A stretch of 38,435 nt of DNA from Lachnospiraceae bacterium (GCA_017962225.1 JAGCVT010000009.1:1-38435); one strand, 5' to 3'; shown: positions 27,901 through 35,305, counted from the first letter of the stretch. The notes: generated from the sequence alone by a model not told the origin. A program made the numbers and translations.

Positions 27901-30900
27901 GTAGGTGTTTTAGCTAATACTAATTATTTCTATAAAGCAAAAGTTTATGATGAAGCAGGCAACATTACTTTCTCAGGTGAAGTTCAGGGATATGCTGATG
28001 ATGTTGACGTTGTTGCTCCCGTAGCTGTACTTCCCGAAAATATTGTCGGCTTGGTTGATATGGAAGTAGGCCTTGACGGTCTTGCTTCGTATGACAATGT
28101 CAGAATCACTGAATATAAGTGGGATATGGGCAACGGAGATACCGTTGAAGGTTCAACTGCTACATACACTTACCATGAACCCGGTGAATACACCATTAAA
28201 TTAACGGTTAAGGATAAGGCCGGTAATTCATCATCCGCAACTACAACGGCATTTATCTATGGACCGGAAACAGATGAAGAAGGAAACATAATAACAAGAG
28301 GAAAAGCGCATATTCAGATTGTCGATGAAAAAGGAAAAGGCATTCCTTATGCGTTAGTTTACTTACAAAACAGTGAAACTTCAGGTTTGCCTTTAATGGC
28401 TGACGGAAACGGATATGTTGATATAGTTCAGCGTATAGGCATAGCAAGAGTAGCTGCATACAAGACCAATTACCTACCTGCTCAGAAAGATATTCTTATT
28501 ACCGCAGGTGAGGTTAAAAAAGACAAAATAGTATTGAGAGAGGATGAACTGATTGTAGGTAGTCTCTCTGTTCACAGAATGTCTTTGGCAGAAATGGTAT
28601 ATACAGGCGTATCGTTTGATTCAGCTGGAAATAATCATACTTACAGATTTGAATACACACTTGTATACAAACAAAAAGCATATACTGAAGTTATTATTGT
28701 CTGTGATGGAAAAGGAAAATTGGAATGCGGACCTTGGGAGGCTCCGGATCATGTTCCTTGCGATTTTGAAGTAACAGTAATAGAGGAACAGCCAATCTTA
28801 ATCTATATAACCAGACAGGAAGAGATTCAATGGCTCAAGAATATGTATCAGGTTGATTTGACAGTGGTCAATGCGGCTGATTTCCAGTTCTATATTGATG
28901 GAGCTCAGGCAACCCTTTCATTCCCTAACGGGGTATCCTTGGCTGATTATTCCGGACCACAAACACAGGCCTCATACTCAAATATGGCTTCACTTTCAGA
29001 TGATGCATCTGATTCAGCTGCTCCTACAGGAGCCATGACAACATCTGTTTCATATCCGATATATGCGCATGCTCATACTGCGGCTATAGGTCGAATCTAC
29101 GGACAGGAACAGAAGAAGGTTTCATGGATTTTGAGAGGTGATAAGAGCGGAGACTATGGAATATCCGCTAATTTCAAAGGCATACTTATGCCTTTTGAGG
29201 CTCCCGTTACTGCACATTTTGAAACAGGAGTAAAAGTTACAACAGGAGAAGGACTTCATATTACAGTAATGCCTGAAAGTACTGTTGATGCAGGCGGTGA
29301 AAACTATATCCAGTATGCGGTAACCAACAGATCGGGTTATCCTATATATAACGTAAAAACCTCAATTCCTGGATTCCAGGCACCGCCTCAGATTGTTTCG
29401 GTATATGACAAAGGTTCAGATACGTTAAATGAAGAAATTATCTACCCTGATGGCACAATGGAAAATAAAGAAGGGAATGGATGTAATCTGACAACTAAAA
29501 CCGGAAACGGTCAAAATATAAGCGGTTCTGTTACTATTGATGTATTAATGCCTGGGGAGACATATTATGGAACATACATATGTCCGATGCCTGATGCAGT
29601 TGATCCCCAGGAAGGAAACTTTTATTATTGGGAATATGTTAAGGGATTCGTAAGAGCTATAGAGGGAGCGGATTTAGGCGTAACTGTATCCATTAATCCT
29701 ATCGGAGGACATTATCATAGAACATTCTATGGCGCACCTGATCCTATAGTTGCTTTCTTTGGTGATCCTGTAGATGTTACCACCGGATATTACAAAGACG
29801 AAGTTGAAGCTTTAAATATTACGGGTGGTCAGATAGTAGGATATGATATATCTTACTCATCGGGCTCAATAGAAAAATCCGGTGAAAATGGCTATGGATG
29901 GGAAAATCCGTTTGAAATCTCTTTAGAGGATCGTGATGGAAAAATTGCGCTTCACACCAGCCCGAATGGAGAGGCATTATTCATTAAGAGCGATAAAACA
30001 CTATATGGTACATTTATTGATGGTGATTTTGTTTTGGATGATACCGAAGATTATTCTATAGGTGAATATGAAGGTGTGTCATCAGGATTTAAAGATTTCA
30101 GAATAGTAAAGAATCTGGATTCAACTTATATATTATATTATCCCGGTGGAGCTATAAGACGCTTCAATTCCGAAGGTAAGTTGACTCAGATGGAAACTCC
30201 TGAAAAACAGACGATTTCTCTTTCTTATGATGGAAGTAATACTATCATAAAAGAAGATATTTCAGGAAAAACTATTACTGTTGTTCATAATGAAAACGGA
30301 CTTGCTACAGAATTACATGATAATGCAGGAAGAGTTACATATTTTGTTTATGATGATAACTCAAATCTTATAGCTATTGTTCGTCCTGACGGAACACAAT
30401 TTACCTATACATATGATGAGCAGCACAGAATTATTGCGGCTTCGAATAATAATGGTGTATTTGTTACCAACAGTTATGATGACAATAACAGAGTAGTTTA
30501 TCAGGAAGATGCATTAGGCAATCCTTTGACACTTTCATATGAAGAACATTCAAATGGCGGTATGAAGGTAACCTCAATTGATGCCAAAGGAAATGCGCGT
30601 TCTGTTGAAGTAGGCAATTCAGGACTTATTTTCTCGGAAACTACGGCTAAGGGTGCTACCACTACATACAGATATGACAAAAACGGCAATCTGTTGGAAG
30701 AAATTGATCCATTTAATCATGTAGTATATAAAGCTTATGATGAAGATGGTAACATTATAAAAGTTACCGACAAGGGTTATTCAGAGACTGTATTCTCCTA
30801 TGATTCCAACGGAAATGTTGTAGGAATTAAAGGTAACGATGAGGTTGGTACTTCAGCATCATATACGTATGACGGAAACAATCATATGACCTCGTATACG

Positions 30901-33900
30901 GATCCGATGGGAATGACCACAACCTTTGCATATGATTCCAATGGTTTACAGATTTCCGAAACCAGAGAAAATCTGGGCAGCACCCAATATGGATATACTA
31001 ACGGACTTTTAACATCCATTACTAATCCGTTGGGCAAAACGTCATATATTGAATATGATGCATACGGAAATCCTATTAAGACAATTGATGCTAACGGAAA
31101 TGCTACGACATACACGTTTGATTTAGTAGGAAATAAACTTAGCGAAACTGATGCATTAGGAAATACAACATATTATACATATGATTGCAACGGAAACTGT
31201 ACATCGGTTAAAGATGCGTTAGGTAATGTTACAAAATACGATTATGATGCTATGAGCCATCTTGTTAAAGAAACATATGCGGATGGCAGCGTTATAACAT
31301 ATGTTTACGATTCTGTAGGAAATTGTATTAGTAAAACAATGCTGGGCGGAGTTGTTGAGACATATGAATATGATGAAACTAATCATGTTGTAAAAGCTTC
31401 TTCAACAGATGGCAGTAGTGCAACATTTACTTATGATTCTCTTGGTCGAAAAACGAGCGAGAAAGATAATTTAGGTAGAACCAATAGTTTTGAATACTAT
31501 CCTAATGGCAGCGTTTATAAGACTACATTTGGGGATGGTTCCAGTGTTCTTAATACTTATAACAAGAGATGGAAATGTACAACCAAGACATATTCTGATG
31601 GATCAAGTGAATACACTACTTATGATAAGAATGGCAATGTAACAAGTATTACAGATTCTTTAGGAAATACTGTTAAGTATGAATATGATTTATACGGCAG
31701 ATTAATTAAAGAAATCGATGCAATGGGATATGTAACCCAATATGAGTATGATGCTAACGACAACTGTATAACCAAGACAGATGCCGAAGGTCGAACAGCA
31801 CATATGGTATATGATGCTGTAGGTCAATTAATTGAAATTTATGTTATTGATTCTAAGGGAGAAAAGTATTCAGTTAAGTATGAATATGATGCACTTGGAA
31901 GAGTAATAGCAACAACTGATGAATCAGGATATACAACCAAGATTAAGTATGATGCAGTAGGAAATGTTAAGAGTACTATTGATGCAAACGGAAATGAAAC
32001 GGATATCACAACATATGATTCAGTAGGAAGAGCCATAAGTGTTAAGGAAGCAGACGGTACTGTAACCAACTACTCATATGATGCAAGAGGAAATATACTT
32101 ACTGCTATTAAGAACCTTTCAGGAGTTAGTAAGTCTACCAAGTATACATATGACAGTAAGGGCAGAGTAGTATCGGTTAAAGAAAACGATGCTCTTACAA
32201 CAAAGGTTTCTTATGATTCATATGGTAATGTTACATCTGTAACAGATGCTAATGGCGGAGTAACTCAATATCAGTACGACAGTCTTGCAAGACTTACAGC
32301 AGTTATTTCATCCTTAGGCAATAAACAGACGTATACTTACAATTCACAGAGCTTAGTATCTGAATTCGAAAATGCAAGAGGCCAGAAGACATCATATACA
32401 TATGATTATCTTGGAAGAGTAACATCAATGACGGATGAACTCGGAAAAGTTCAGTATACATATGATGCAAACGGAAATCTTACAAAGGTAGAAGATTCCA
32501 AGGGAATCATTAAACGTACATTTGATAAGTTAAACAGAGTTACATCATATACGGATTACAATGGCGATACCATTAAGTATGCTTATGATGAACTCGGCAA
32601 TCTTATGGCCATCACCTATCCCGGTGGTGAAGTTGTAAGATATGAATACTATAAGAACGGCTGGCTTAAGAAGGTCGTTGATAATAACGGTAAGGCTACA
32701 ACCTATACCTACAATGCTCTCGGACAGGTAGCAACATGTACAAGACCGAATAATACAAAAGAGATTCGTACTTATAACAGTAAGACCGGTCAGTTACTCA
32801 TCCAGAGAGAAATTAAGACCGATAGCAACGGGGCGTTCTTAGAAGAAATATCTAATTATGTTTACAATTACAATGCTTCAGGAAATATCACATCCGTAGA
32901 AGGCTTTGATAATAATTCTGAAGGATTAACATCTGCTTCGTTTAAGTATGATTCTGAGAACAGACTTATCGAATATAACGGTAAGACAGTTCGCTATGAT
33001 GCTGACGGAAATATGGTATATGGTCCTGTAAACGGAGTAATGACAGATCTGTCATACGACTGCAGGAACAGACTTATTTACGCAGGCGGAGTAAGATATG
33101 AATACAATGCAGAGAATACAAGAATAGCTGAAGAAACAAATGATTACAGAGCAGTATTTGTAACTGATGTAGTCAGCAGTGAATTAAGCAGAGTTCTTGT
33201 AAAGAAAACATACAAGAAGACAAATGGTGTTGTATCGAATAACAGCACCGACAGACTGTATGTATATGGCTACGGATTAATTTACGAAACAGAAGGCGCA
33301 AGTACTTTATATCATCACTATAACAACATCGGAAGTACGATGAAGCTTAGTGATGGTTTAGGTAATATAATTGCCGAATACTCATACGGACCTTATGGTG
33401 AATTATTAGAGGGTAATACAAAACTTTCTGATTACCTTTACAATGGCCAGTATGGTGTAAGCACAGATGAAAATGGCTTATACTATATGCGCCAGCGTTA
33501 TTATAATTCCGAGATAAAGAGATTTATCAATCAGGATATATTAACAGGTAATGTAGGTGACTCGCAGAGCATGAACAGATATGCTTATGTAGAGGGCAAT
33601 CCTATAAACCTGATTGATCCGTTTGGTTTATCTCCTTTGAAAATATTATCGTTTGTTGCGCATACTGTTCTGGGTGTAGTTGGATGTATTCCCGGCATCC
33701 CCGGAATAATAGCAAACGTAATCGATGCCGCAATATATTTGGTAGAAGGAGACTATTTGAATGCGGCGTTGTCCGGACTATGTGCCCTGTCAATGGGTGT
33801 GGCGACGTTTGCCACAAAAACAACTTGCTTGGGAATGAAAGTTTCCAAGACTGCAATGGTGGTCTACCAGGCAACTAATTTGACGCGAGATGCTATCGAT

Positions 33901-34869
33901 CTAGTCAATAATATGTCGAATCTCGCAGATCAGGTTAATAATATTGCAACGAAACTAGCTACCGGAGAAAAGATTACAGCAGGCGACTTGTTTAATTTAG
34001 GCGCGGCTACGTTTGGAACGGTAATGTCTGCAACATCGGTGTATGGTAGTGCCGGTAACTTTGTTGATTCGATTTCAGATTTAGCTAATGTTAAAGGATG
34101 CTTCGTTGAAGAAACAGAAGTTGAAACAATATCCGGTAAAAAGAATATTGAAGACATTGAAGAAGGAGATTATGTTTTAGCAGAAGATCCTGAAACAGGA
34201 GAACAGGATTACAAGCGTGTATTAAGTACATATGTATATGAAAAGATAGTTTTAGTACATGTTTTCGTTGGCGATGAAGAAATCATAACAACGGAAGAAC
34301 ATCCTTTCTATGTTGAAGGAGAAGGCTTCGTTCAAGCAAATGAACTCAAAGAGGGATACATTTTAAGAACTTCAGATGATGAAGAAGTATATGTAGACCG
34401 AATTGAAATAGAATACCTTACAGAATCCATAAAAGTTTACAACTTAAGGGTTGAGGGCTTCCATACATATTTTGTATCTGAAATATTAATTTTAGTACAT
34501 AATAGTTGTAGTAGTAATGCTAAAAAATTACGAGAAAATATGGGTGATGCTGATAAAAAGCATGGAGGTATGGATGAGCCTAATTATGATAATGCAGCGC
34601 ATCATATAGTAGCATCAGGCTCGAAAAATGATTGGAATGTAAAGTCGCAAAAAATTCTTGATACATATGGTATCAATATTAATGATGCTTATAATGGCGT
34701 ATTTCTTCCGACTGAAAAAGGCGTAAGTAAAGCGGCATATCATCCAAGCTTGCATACAGATGCTTATTATAAGAAAGTTTATGATACTTTAAAAACTGCT
34801 TCTTCAGCGACCGATGTACAGAAAAGACTACAAAGCATTAGGAAAAAATTACTAAATGGTACATTTTGA
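18979..34869 (+). CDS. Giant secreted Rhs/YD-repeat polymorphic toxin with beta-solenoid, Fn3, Hint and AHH nuclease domains
   Basis: 5296 residues, roughly 580 kDa, in one unbroken frame. Order: signal peptide 1-38 (ends VHA); acidic linker to about 125; Fn3-like module about 130-230; beta-solenoid-like repeats about 235-2030 (four units of 411-417 residues marked LDLNGYTL); six Fn3-like modules alternating with Ig-like ones, about 2035-3005; PKD about 3010-3094; carboxypeptidase-regulatory-like about 3107-3195; a surface-protein domain with SWILRGDKSGDYGIS, to about 3590; Rhs entry PVDVTTGYYKDEV; YD repeats about 3750-4830; Rhs core YYMRQRYYN to IDPFGLSP (D4880); hydrophobic pre-toxin region 4888-5040; Hint 5041-5175 (C5041, TTEEHPF with H5108, VHN); AHH nuclease 5176-5296 (A5207-H5208-H5209, HPSLHT). 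AAGGGGAAAG precedes the ATG. The architecture is like WapA-type Gram-positive Rhs toxins, but far larger. Confidence 0.93.
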   Translation: MKRKLREALRRILSIILMIVMLPLSSMQPAFTAIVHAEGTDDYVAESVIEESDTDEDTLYSVTPENPSEDVVSNEEDTVEDNEDVADDQDVIVGENTSDEEDADVIEKVNEEDIVTQGEISNDVINPDVDVIIELGLRAELNECADSVLTWNKAELENAEYFVYRNDELIDSFSLDEEGEENANVSEEEGLISYVDSNTTADTEFSYKVVLKVGETIYSESDTESVKTPEALVIPDSGYYSLDSDLTVFSVTMNRKSYLDLNGKELKVCKDLNDEGYDSELHFDNGSIICNGNFNVTNSYAEIYMNNPHDYLYVKGNVKLQNQRYYANYTNGVFEVAGNFTASYFNTSNYCKFILSGSERQDISINDTGAYIEYLENNNTSEDGINFVNARQINMFETNDDAKVSIYGEEVENGFTLFEDSTIDGDFSIGFGVLDLNGYTLTINGNFVQKGGDVVIGNGKLIVRGDYSIENETLDYRNQSVKALSSGRLIMNDEAGSVLIYGKFTSHSVVERDGLLTAGLFEIKGDFNQVENYGNFKASGSHTVLLSGDKKQTVKFASPSTAKSHFNNFEISNTSEEGVEFGADSTGPMAIGMVKDNGIKVVGSLVINGDTSFEDNHYCSDIFINDQTTLNNEIEIEGNFKSGYYLYLKGKLTVDGDFAVNKYDTYVYSDTYVKGNLIVGGGNSYAYMYIYGGTFTVEGDAQIKKYSYGYSYLYQNNSNSAESSFIVKGNLSLDTSCVFQGNFGTFTIGGDIKGAGAVQLSGLHSTVFNGTKSQRVEINKNSYFAKIEINNSSQEGVSFQDFYGIGELVRNGNNFSYDGMNGYLGWTLNEDTEIDGDVRLLGDTLDLNGYTLKIKGNLIQSAGVVNVNGGKLEIEGDYRIQKDDIVNENIQYSASIGKLVMTNEQDYVLVGGSFYNQSSENSDGLLTAGLLEIKGDFYQISNSTSYTFTATEKHTVKFSGDKKQTVKFSNYSNWYSYFNNLEIENASEEGVVFDSTNSVPGAKGNVKDNGNKINGQLLICDSTTFENNHYCSNILVSDSYFTLSSDIETDGDFKFSSYNITLNNKLTVGGTLSIQARNIYVNSDINVKGDLLIGGEYGNYCYTYLYEGSLVVEGNLQISRYSSSRTTILYQSYNKITPITVGGNLTIDLGCAYYGYNGTLTLGGNLTGSGNVYGYDSHIIKLNGAEAQRIDTSNTSYFGTIEVENTCEDGVTCAYLYKIKNLVRNGNIFRYDGITGTYGWTLKEDTVWNEDLILLADTLDLNGYTLEIKGDLIQNSGIVYINGGNLIVDGNYHIQKAETVEGSTQYSVGNGVLKMTNDNDYVLVKGDFAIQTALDSAENLNAGTLEVKGNFNQIPGSTRNFAATGSHTTVFSGDGKQTVKFENTGSGSYFKNIEIKNESAEGVVLDTTSSYPLANGLVKDNGNKVTGALAISDNTSFENQHYCSDIAIADGYTILKEIETDGDFIIDTDNYPSLNGKLTVGGNLYFLGSGLYVCSDILVKGNMYLHGSSSNYDYGYVYLYKGSLTVDGNFEAKVRNENGYVRIYQEAYYNVEDMPFVVKGDLYLGKDCYFSGYRGTFTLSGNVEGEGYFQFSNNHKTVFNGKDLQKIELSPNSYFANLEICNYSKAGVEFSRMIKYDSFIRNGCRVSFGENSYEMGWKLTENEVYDSNLFLWEDTLDLNGYTLTVNGDFYAMGGNVILNGGKLIVNGDLRVQTIDSEGDDGTVYGYGSARFTMNNPADYILVNGGFYYNPKSSYSTNSDIFSDGTIEIKGDFSINGNSRFVSSENNTVKFTGNVKQTFNSNYDTVIANFINQNPEELNVNTYVYVNGSLVDDTESISGSATFYVPNPSIIKNGIFSGNLYIQNGCILQEDLSVGGRLSINSDMHANGKNINANEIILDSALYVEESQIRVADNIAVSYSGKLVMINAADYVLANGNFNFYSNYNHTDFLTAGTLEVRGDFTQSSYKNFIASGTHTTILSPKMSTAGREYVQIIKFNAYAGTTRFNKVVLKKSDSGYQFSPALSEISNEVVYDIEDAEAPTAVEFIVAGEITEKKVTISFGGAEDNNGIVGYEIYRDGKRVGATSNTTYVDNTVDSGKEYTYTVFAFDDERNKALSSPALIVKTLDDEELPSIPQNLGIKTRTGSSLTLEWSPSSDNVKVVGYNIYADGVLVAEKVFDTYYKAKNLDKTHVYKYSVEAEDKSGNLSGRCDEIEAEVKMPKILSVTPEDNSRIGNDSVTLNVYYENVGNSTGNKVAIKIKNDSGEWSSLATKLTQKSASYGRLYSTYTWDISEYKGEESVTLKYILTDADENEDSKEVNYVIDREGPEAPTNFKVEANNGNVNISFSPSASADCDRYEIYRANYGGEELIAKLSGRENTFFIDKEVTVGGTYEYYVLAFDKFNNKSGVSNRVSVTIEEDHVAPEVMNITPRAGRVNSELKLDVTASDNKSVSKIGIQYKTEEGTEWIDVEEKEASNGIATFKFDTTALSDGAYFFNAYAIDGSGNRSAELYTRRYTVDNTGVEKIVITEVIPGASYVRIEWEDVTDDNFSYFAVEQLKEGEFVRIAEERETLGLYVKDLDPETEYTFRVVGYDNLGNRGIESDEIVVTTLVDTLGPQITAAYPQSSNYNSILKLEMDANDDNELDYAVFSYSLDGNEYTEIDKVKAKSGSKEEHFVKNFSLSEIREGKIFVKFEAYDKAGNKNLLTQDDEDIIVEYNVDRTAPSKVSNLRFNSNEGCVELVWDELPEEETDVKGFRVWRADANNGIYSVLEDETQSINLFDYSVKVGSMYIYKVAAIDIAGNVGETSNEVVVTVIKDNEKPQILGISPHTSSKICANQTFSVSSLDNAAIANVRLEYTQYGDLNYWREIGRATESENYCISKITWDTEKIDEGEYYVRAIATDVYGNESEACMFTYVLDKTAPVVTDIDTETGHFEITVNVTLEDKDDFSKMEILRREPGGEYITVGKSESLSFTDVGVLANTNYFYKAKVYDEAGNITFSGEVQGYADDVDVVAPVAVLPENIVGLVDMEVGLDGLASYDNVRITEYKWDMGNGDTVEGSTATYTYHEPGEYTIKLTVKDKAGNSSSATTTAFIYGPETDEEGNIITRGKAHIQIVDEKGKGIPYALVYLQNSETSGLPLMADGNGYVDIVQRIGIARVAAYKTNYLPAQKDILITAGEVKKDKIVLREDELIVGSLSVHRMSLAEMVYTGVSFDSAGNNHTYRFEYTLVYKQKAYTEVIIVCDGKGKLECGPWEAPDHVPCDFEVTVIEEQPILIYITRQEEIQWLKNMYQVDLTVVNAADFQFYIDGAQATLSFPNGVSLADYSGPQTQASYSNMASLSDDASDSAAPTGAMTTSVSYPIYAHAHTAAIGRIYGQEQKKVSWILRGDKSGDYGISANFKGILMPFEAPVTAHFETGVKVTTGEGLHITVMPESTVDAGGENYIQYAVTNRSGYPIYNVKTSIPGFQAPPQIVSVYDKGSDTLNEEIIYPDGTMENKEGNGCNLTTKTGNGQNISGSVTIDVLMPGETYYGTYICPMPDAVDPQEGNFYYWEYVKGFVRAIEGADLGVTVSINPIGGHYHRTFYGAPDPIVAFFGDPVDVTTGYYKDEVEALNITGGQIVGYDISYSSGSIEKSGENGYGWENPFEISLEDRDGKIALHTSPNGEALFIKSDKTLYGTFIDGDFVLDDTEDYSIGEYEGVSSGFKDFRIVKNLDSTYILYYPGGAIRRFNSEGKLTQMETPEKQTISLSYDGSNTIIKEDISGKTITVVHNENGLATELHDNAGRVTYFVYDDNSNLIAIVRPDGTQFTYTYDEQHRIIAASNNNGVFVTNSYDDNNRVVYQEDALGNPLTLSYEEHSNGGMKVTSIDAKGNARSVEVGNSGLIFSETTAKGATTTYRYDKNGNLLEEIDPFNHVVYKAYDEDGNIIKVTDKGYSETVFSYDSNGNVVGIKGNDEVGTSASYTYDGNNHMTSYTDPMGMTTTFAYDSNGLQISETRENLGSTQYGYTNGLLTSITNPLGKTSYIEYDAYGNPIKTIDANGNATTYTFDLVGNKLSETDALGNTTYYTYDCNGNCTSVKDALGNVTKYDYDAMSHLVKETYADGSVITYVYDSVGNCISKTMLGGVVETYEYDETNHVVKASSTDGSSATFTYDSLGRKTSEKDNLGRTNSFEYYPNGSVYKTTFGDGSSVLNTYNKRWKCTTKTYSDGSSEYTTYDKNGNVTSITDSLGNTVKYEYDLYGRLIKEIDAMGYVTQYEYDANDNCITKTDAEGRTAHMVYDAVGQLIEIYVIDSKGEKYSVKYEYDALGRVIATTDESGYTTKIKYDAVGNVKSTIDANGNETDITTYDSVGRAISVKEADGTVTNYSYDARGNILTAIKNLSGVSKSTKYTYDSKGRVVSVKENDALTTKVSYDSYGNVTSVTDANGGVTQYQYDSLARLTAVISSLGNKQTYTYNSQSLVSEFENARGQKTSYTYDYLGRVTSMTDELGKVQYTYDANGNLTKVEDSKGIIKRTFDKLNRVTSYTDYNGDTIKYAYDELGNLMAITYPGGEVVRYEYYKNGWLKKVVDNNGKATTYTYNALGQVATCTRPNNTKEIRTYNSKTGQLLIQREIKTDSNGAFLEEISNYVYNYNASGNITSVEGFDNNSEGLTSASFKYDSENRLIEYNGKTVRYDADGNMVYGPVNGVMTDLSYDCRNRLIYAGGVRYEYNAENTRIAEETNDYRAVFVTDVVSSELSRVLVKKTYKKTNGVVSNNSTDRLYVYGYGLIYETEGASTLYHHYNNIGSTMKLSDGLGNIIAEYSYGPYGELLEGNTKLSDYLYNGQYGVSTDENGLYYMRQRYYNSEIKRFINQDILTGNVGDSQSMNRYAYVEGNPINLIDPFGLSPLKILSFVAHTVLGVVGCIPGIPGIIANVIDAAIYLVEGDYLNAALSGLCALSMGVATFATKTTCLGMKVSKTAMVVYQATNLTRDAIDLVNNMSNLADQVNNIATKLATGEKITAGDLFNLGAATFGTVMSATSVYGSAGNFVDSISDLANVKGCFVEETEVETISGKKNIEDIEEGDYVLAEDPETGEQDYKRVLSTYVYEKIVLVHVFVGDEEIITTEEHPFYVEGEGFVQANELKEGYILRTSDDEEVYVDRIEIEYLTESIKVYNLRVEGFHTYFVSEILILVHNSCSSNAKKLRENMGDADKKHGGMDEPNYDNAAHHIVASGSKNDWNVKSQKILDTYGININDAYNGVFLPTEKGVSKAAYHPSLHTDAYYKKVYDTLKTASSATDVQKRLQSIRKKLLNGTF
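20210..25070 (+). repeat. Four long internal repeats (about 1.24 kb each) coding the beta-solenoid
   Basis: The LDLNGYT(L) motif recurs at nucleotides 20278, 21511, 22753 and 24004, giving periods of 1233, 1242 and 1251 bases. Other landmarks recur in register, such as NHYCSD/N (near 20828, 22066 and 23300) and GDKKQTVKF or GDGKQTVKF. The last unit is the most diverged. Within each unit, short GN/GD-turn repeats suggest stacked beta-strand coils. Confidence 0.9.
34099..34503 (+). other. Hint (pre-toxin) domain within the giant protein
   Basis: Residues 5041-5175. It starts with Cys (GCFVEETEVET), has the VLAEDPETGE turn and the TxxH block TTEEHPFYV, and ends FHTYFVSEILILVHN followed by Ser. 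These are the features of Hint domains that cut between module and toxin. It is not a full intein: there is no homing endonuclease and it lies at a toxin junction. Confidence 0.9.
34504..34869 (+). other. AHH-type nuclease toxin tip of the giant protein
   Basis: The last 121 residues carry NAAHHIVASG, KILDTYGININDAYNGVFLP and HPSLHTDAYYKKVYDTL. These fit the AHH family of HNH/EndoVII-fold predicted nucleases found at the tips of polymorphic toxins. The two histidines and the HP..HT block supply the expected catalytic and metal-site residues. The target (DNA or RNA) is not visible. Confidence 0.85.
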
Positions 34870-34958
34870 GTTTAAGATGATAAATATAGAATAATAATTT
34901 AGAGGTAAATATTTTAAATGTATTTGTTTTTGTGAAAAGTCATCTTACTTCATTTGGA

Positions 34959-34993
34959 AACAGAAAACCGGCATAAGCCGGTTTTCTGTTTTT
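34959..34993 (+). terminator. Intrinsic terminator after the giant toxin gene
   Basis: AACAGAAAACCGGC (34959-34972) and GCCGGTTTTCTGTT (34977-34990) form a perfect 14-base stem around ATAA, ending in Ts. It ends the locus 1 transcript about 90 bases after the toxin stop. Confidence 0.95.
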
Positions 34994-35062
34994 AAGTTAA
35001 AAATTTCTTCGACAATAAGTTAGAATAGTCTTCTTTAAACATTATAAGGTTGAAGACTAATA

Positions 35063-35204
35063 ATGATAGATTATGAAAGTGATGGTTGGTGATAAAATAT
35101 AATGAAGTGTGTGAGTTTGACATATCGAAATATAACGAAAAAGAATAGTTAAAACCATAATACTTATTGAAAAAATAGAAAGTTATGATGAAAATTATTA
35201 TTAA
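35063..35204 (+). pseudogene. Possible frameshifted remnant of a small gene (immunity-gene position)
   Basis: An ATG at 35063, preceded by AAGG about 16 bases upstream, reads MIDYESDGW and stops. An overlapping second frame continues VIKYNEVCEFDISKYNEKE to TAG at 35146-35148. A third frame runs RIVKTIILIEKIESYDENYY to TAA at 35202-35204. Joined, the pieces look like one acidic protein of about 48 residues with two single-base slips. The protein-like composition in an AT-rich gap is the only evidence; no family was recognised. Confidence 0.3.
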
Positions 35205-35273
35205 TTAAAGAAATAATATTCAGAACCCCTCAATTTGTTTATTTATTATTCATATAATAATATTTGTTTCCTG

Positions 35274-35303
35274 TTGACATACACTTGTCATATATGATAA
35301 ATT
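35274..35303 (+). promoter_or_regulatory. Promoter of Rhs locus 2
   Basis: TTGACA (35274-35279), an 18-base spacer and TAAATT (35298-35303) with TGA before it. This is the same layout as at 17928-17957, with a partly diverged spacer, so the elements have been kept since duplication. Confidence 0.75.
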
Positions 35304-35305
35304 GG

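Larger units (their letters stand above)
34870..35273 (+). other. 404-base stretch after the toxin, where an immunity gene would be expected
   Basis: No intact gene of 60 codons or more is visible. AGAGGT before an ATG at about 34918 opens only a five-codon frame ending TGA. A perfect terminator follows at 34959-34993. The frame fragments at 35063-35204 look like a decayed gene. The remainder is AT-rich up to the promoter of locus 2. Confidence 0.7.

Noticed and set aside
34099-34503. Intein in the giant protein
   Set aside because: The Hint fold lies at the junction with a C-terminal toxin, lacks an endonuclease insert and is followed by a whole toxin domain rather than a continuing host exon.
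34870-34960. Five-codon frame at about 34918 as a complete small immunity gene
   Set aside because: It encodes only five residues before TGA and no continuation makes a plausible protein; it is mentioned only as a possible remnant.
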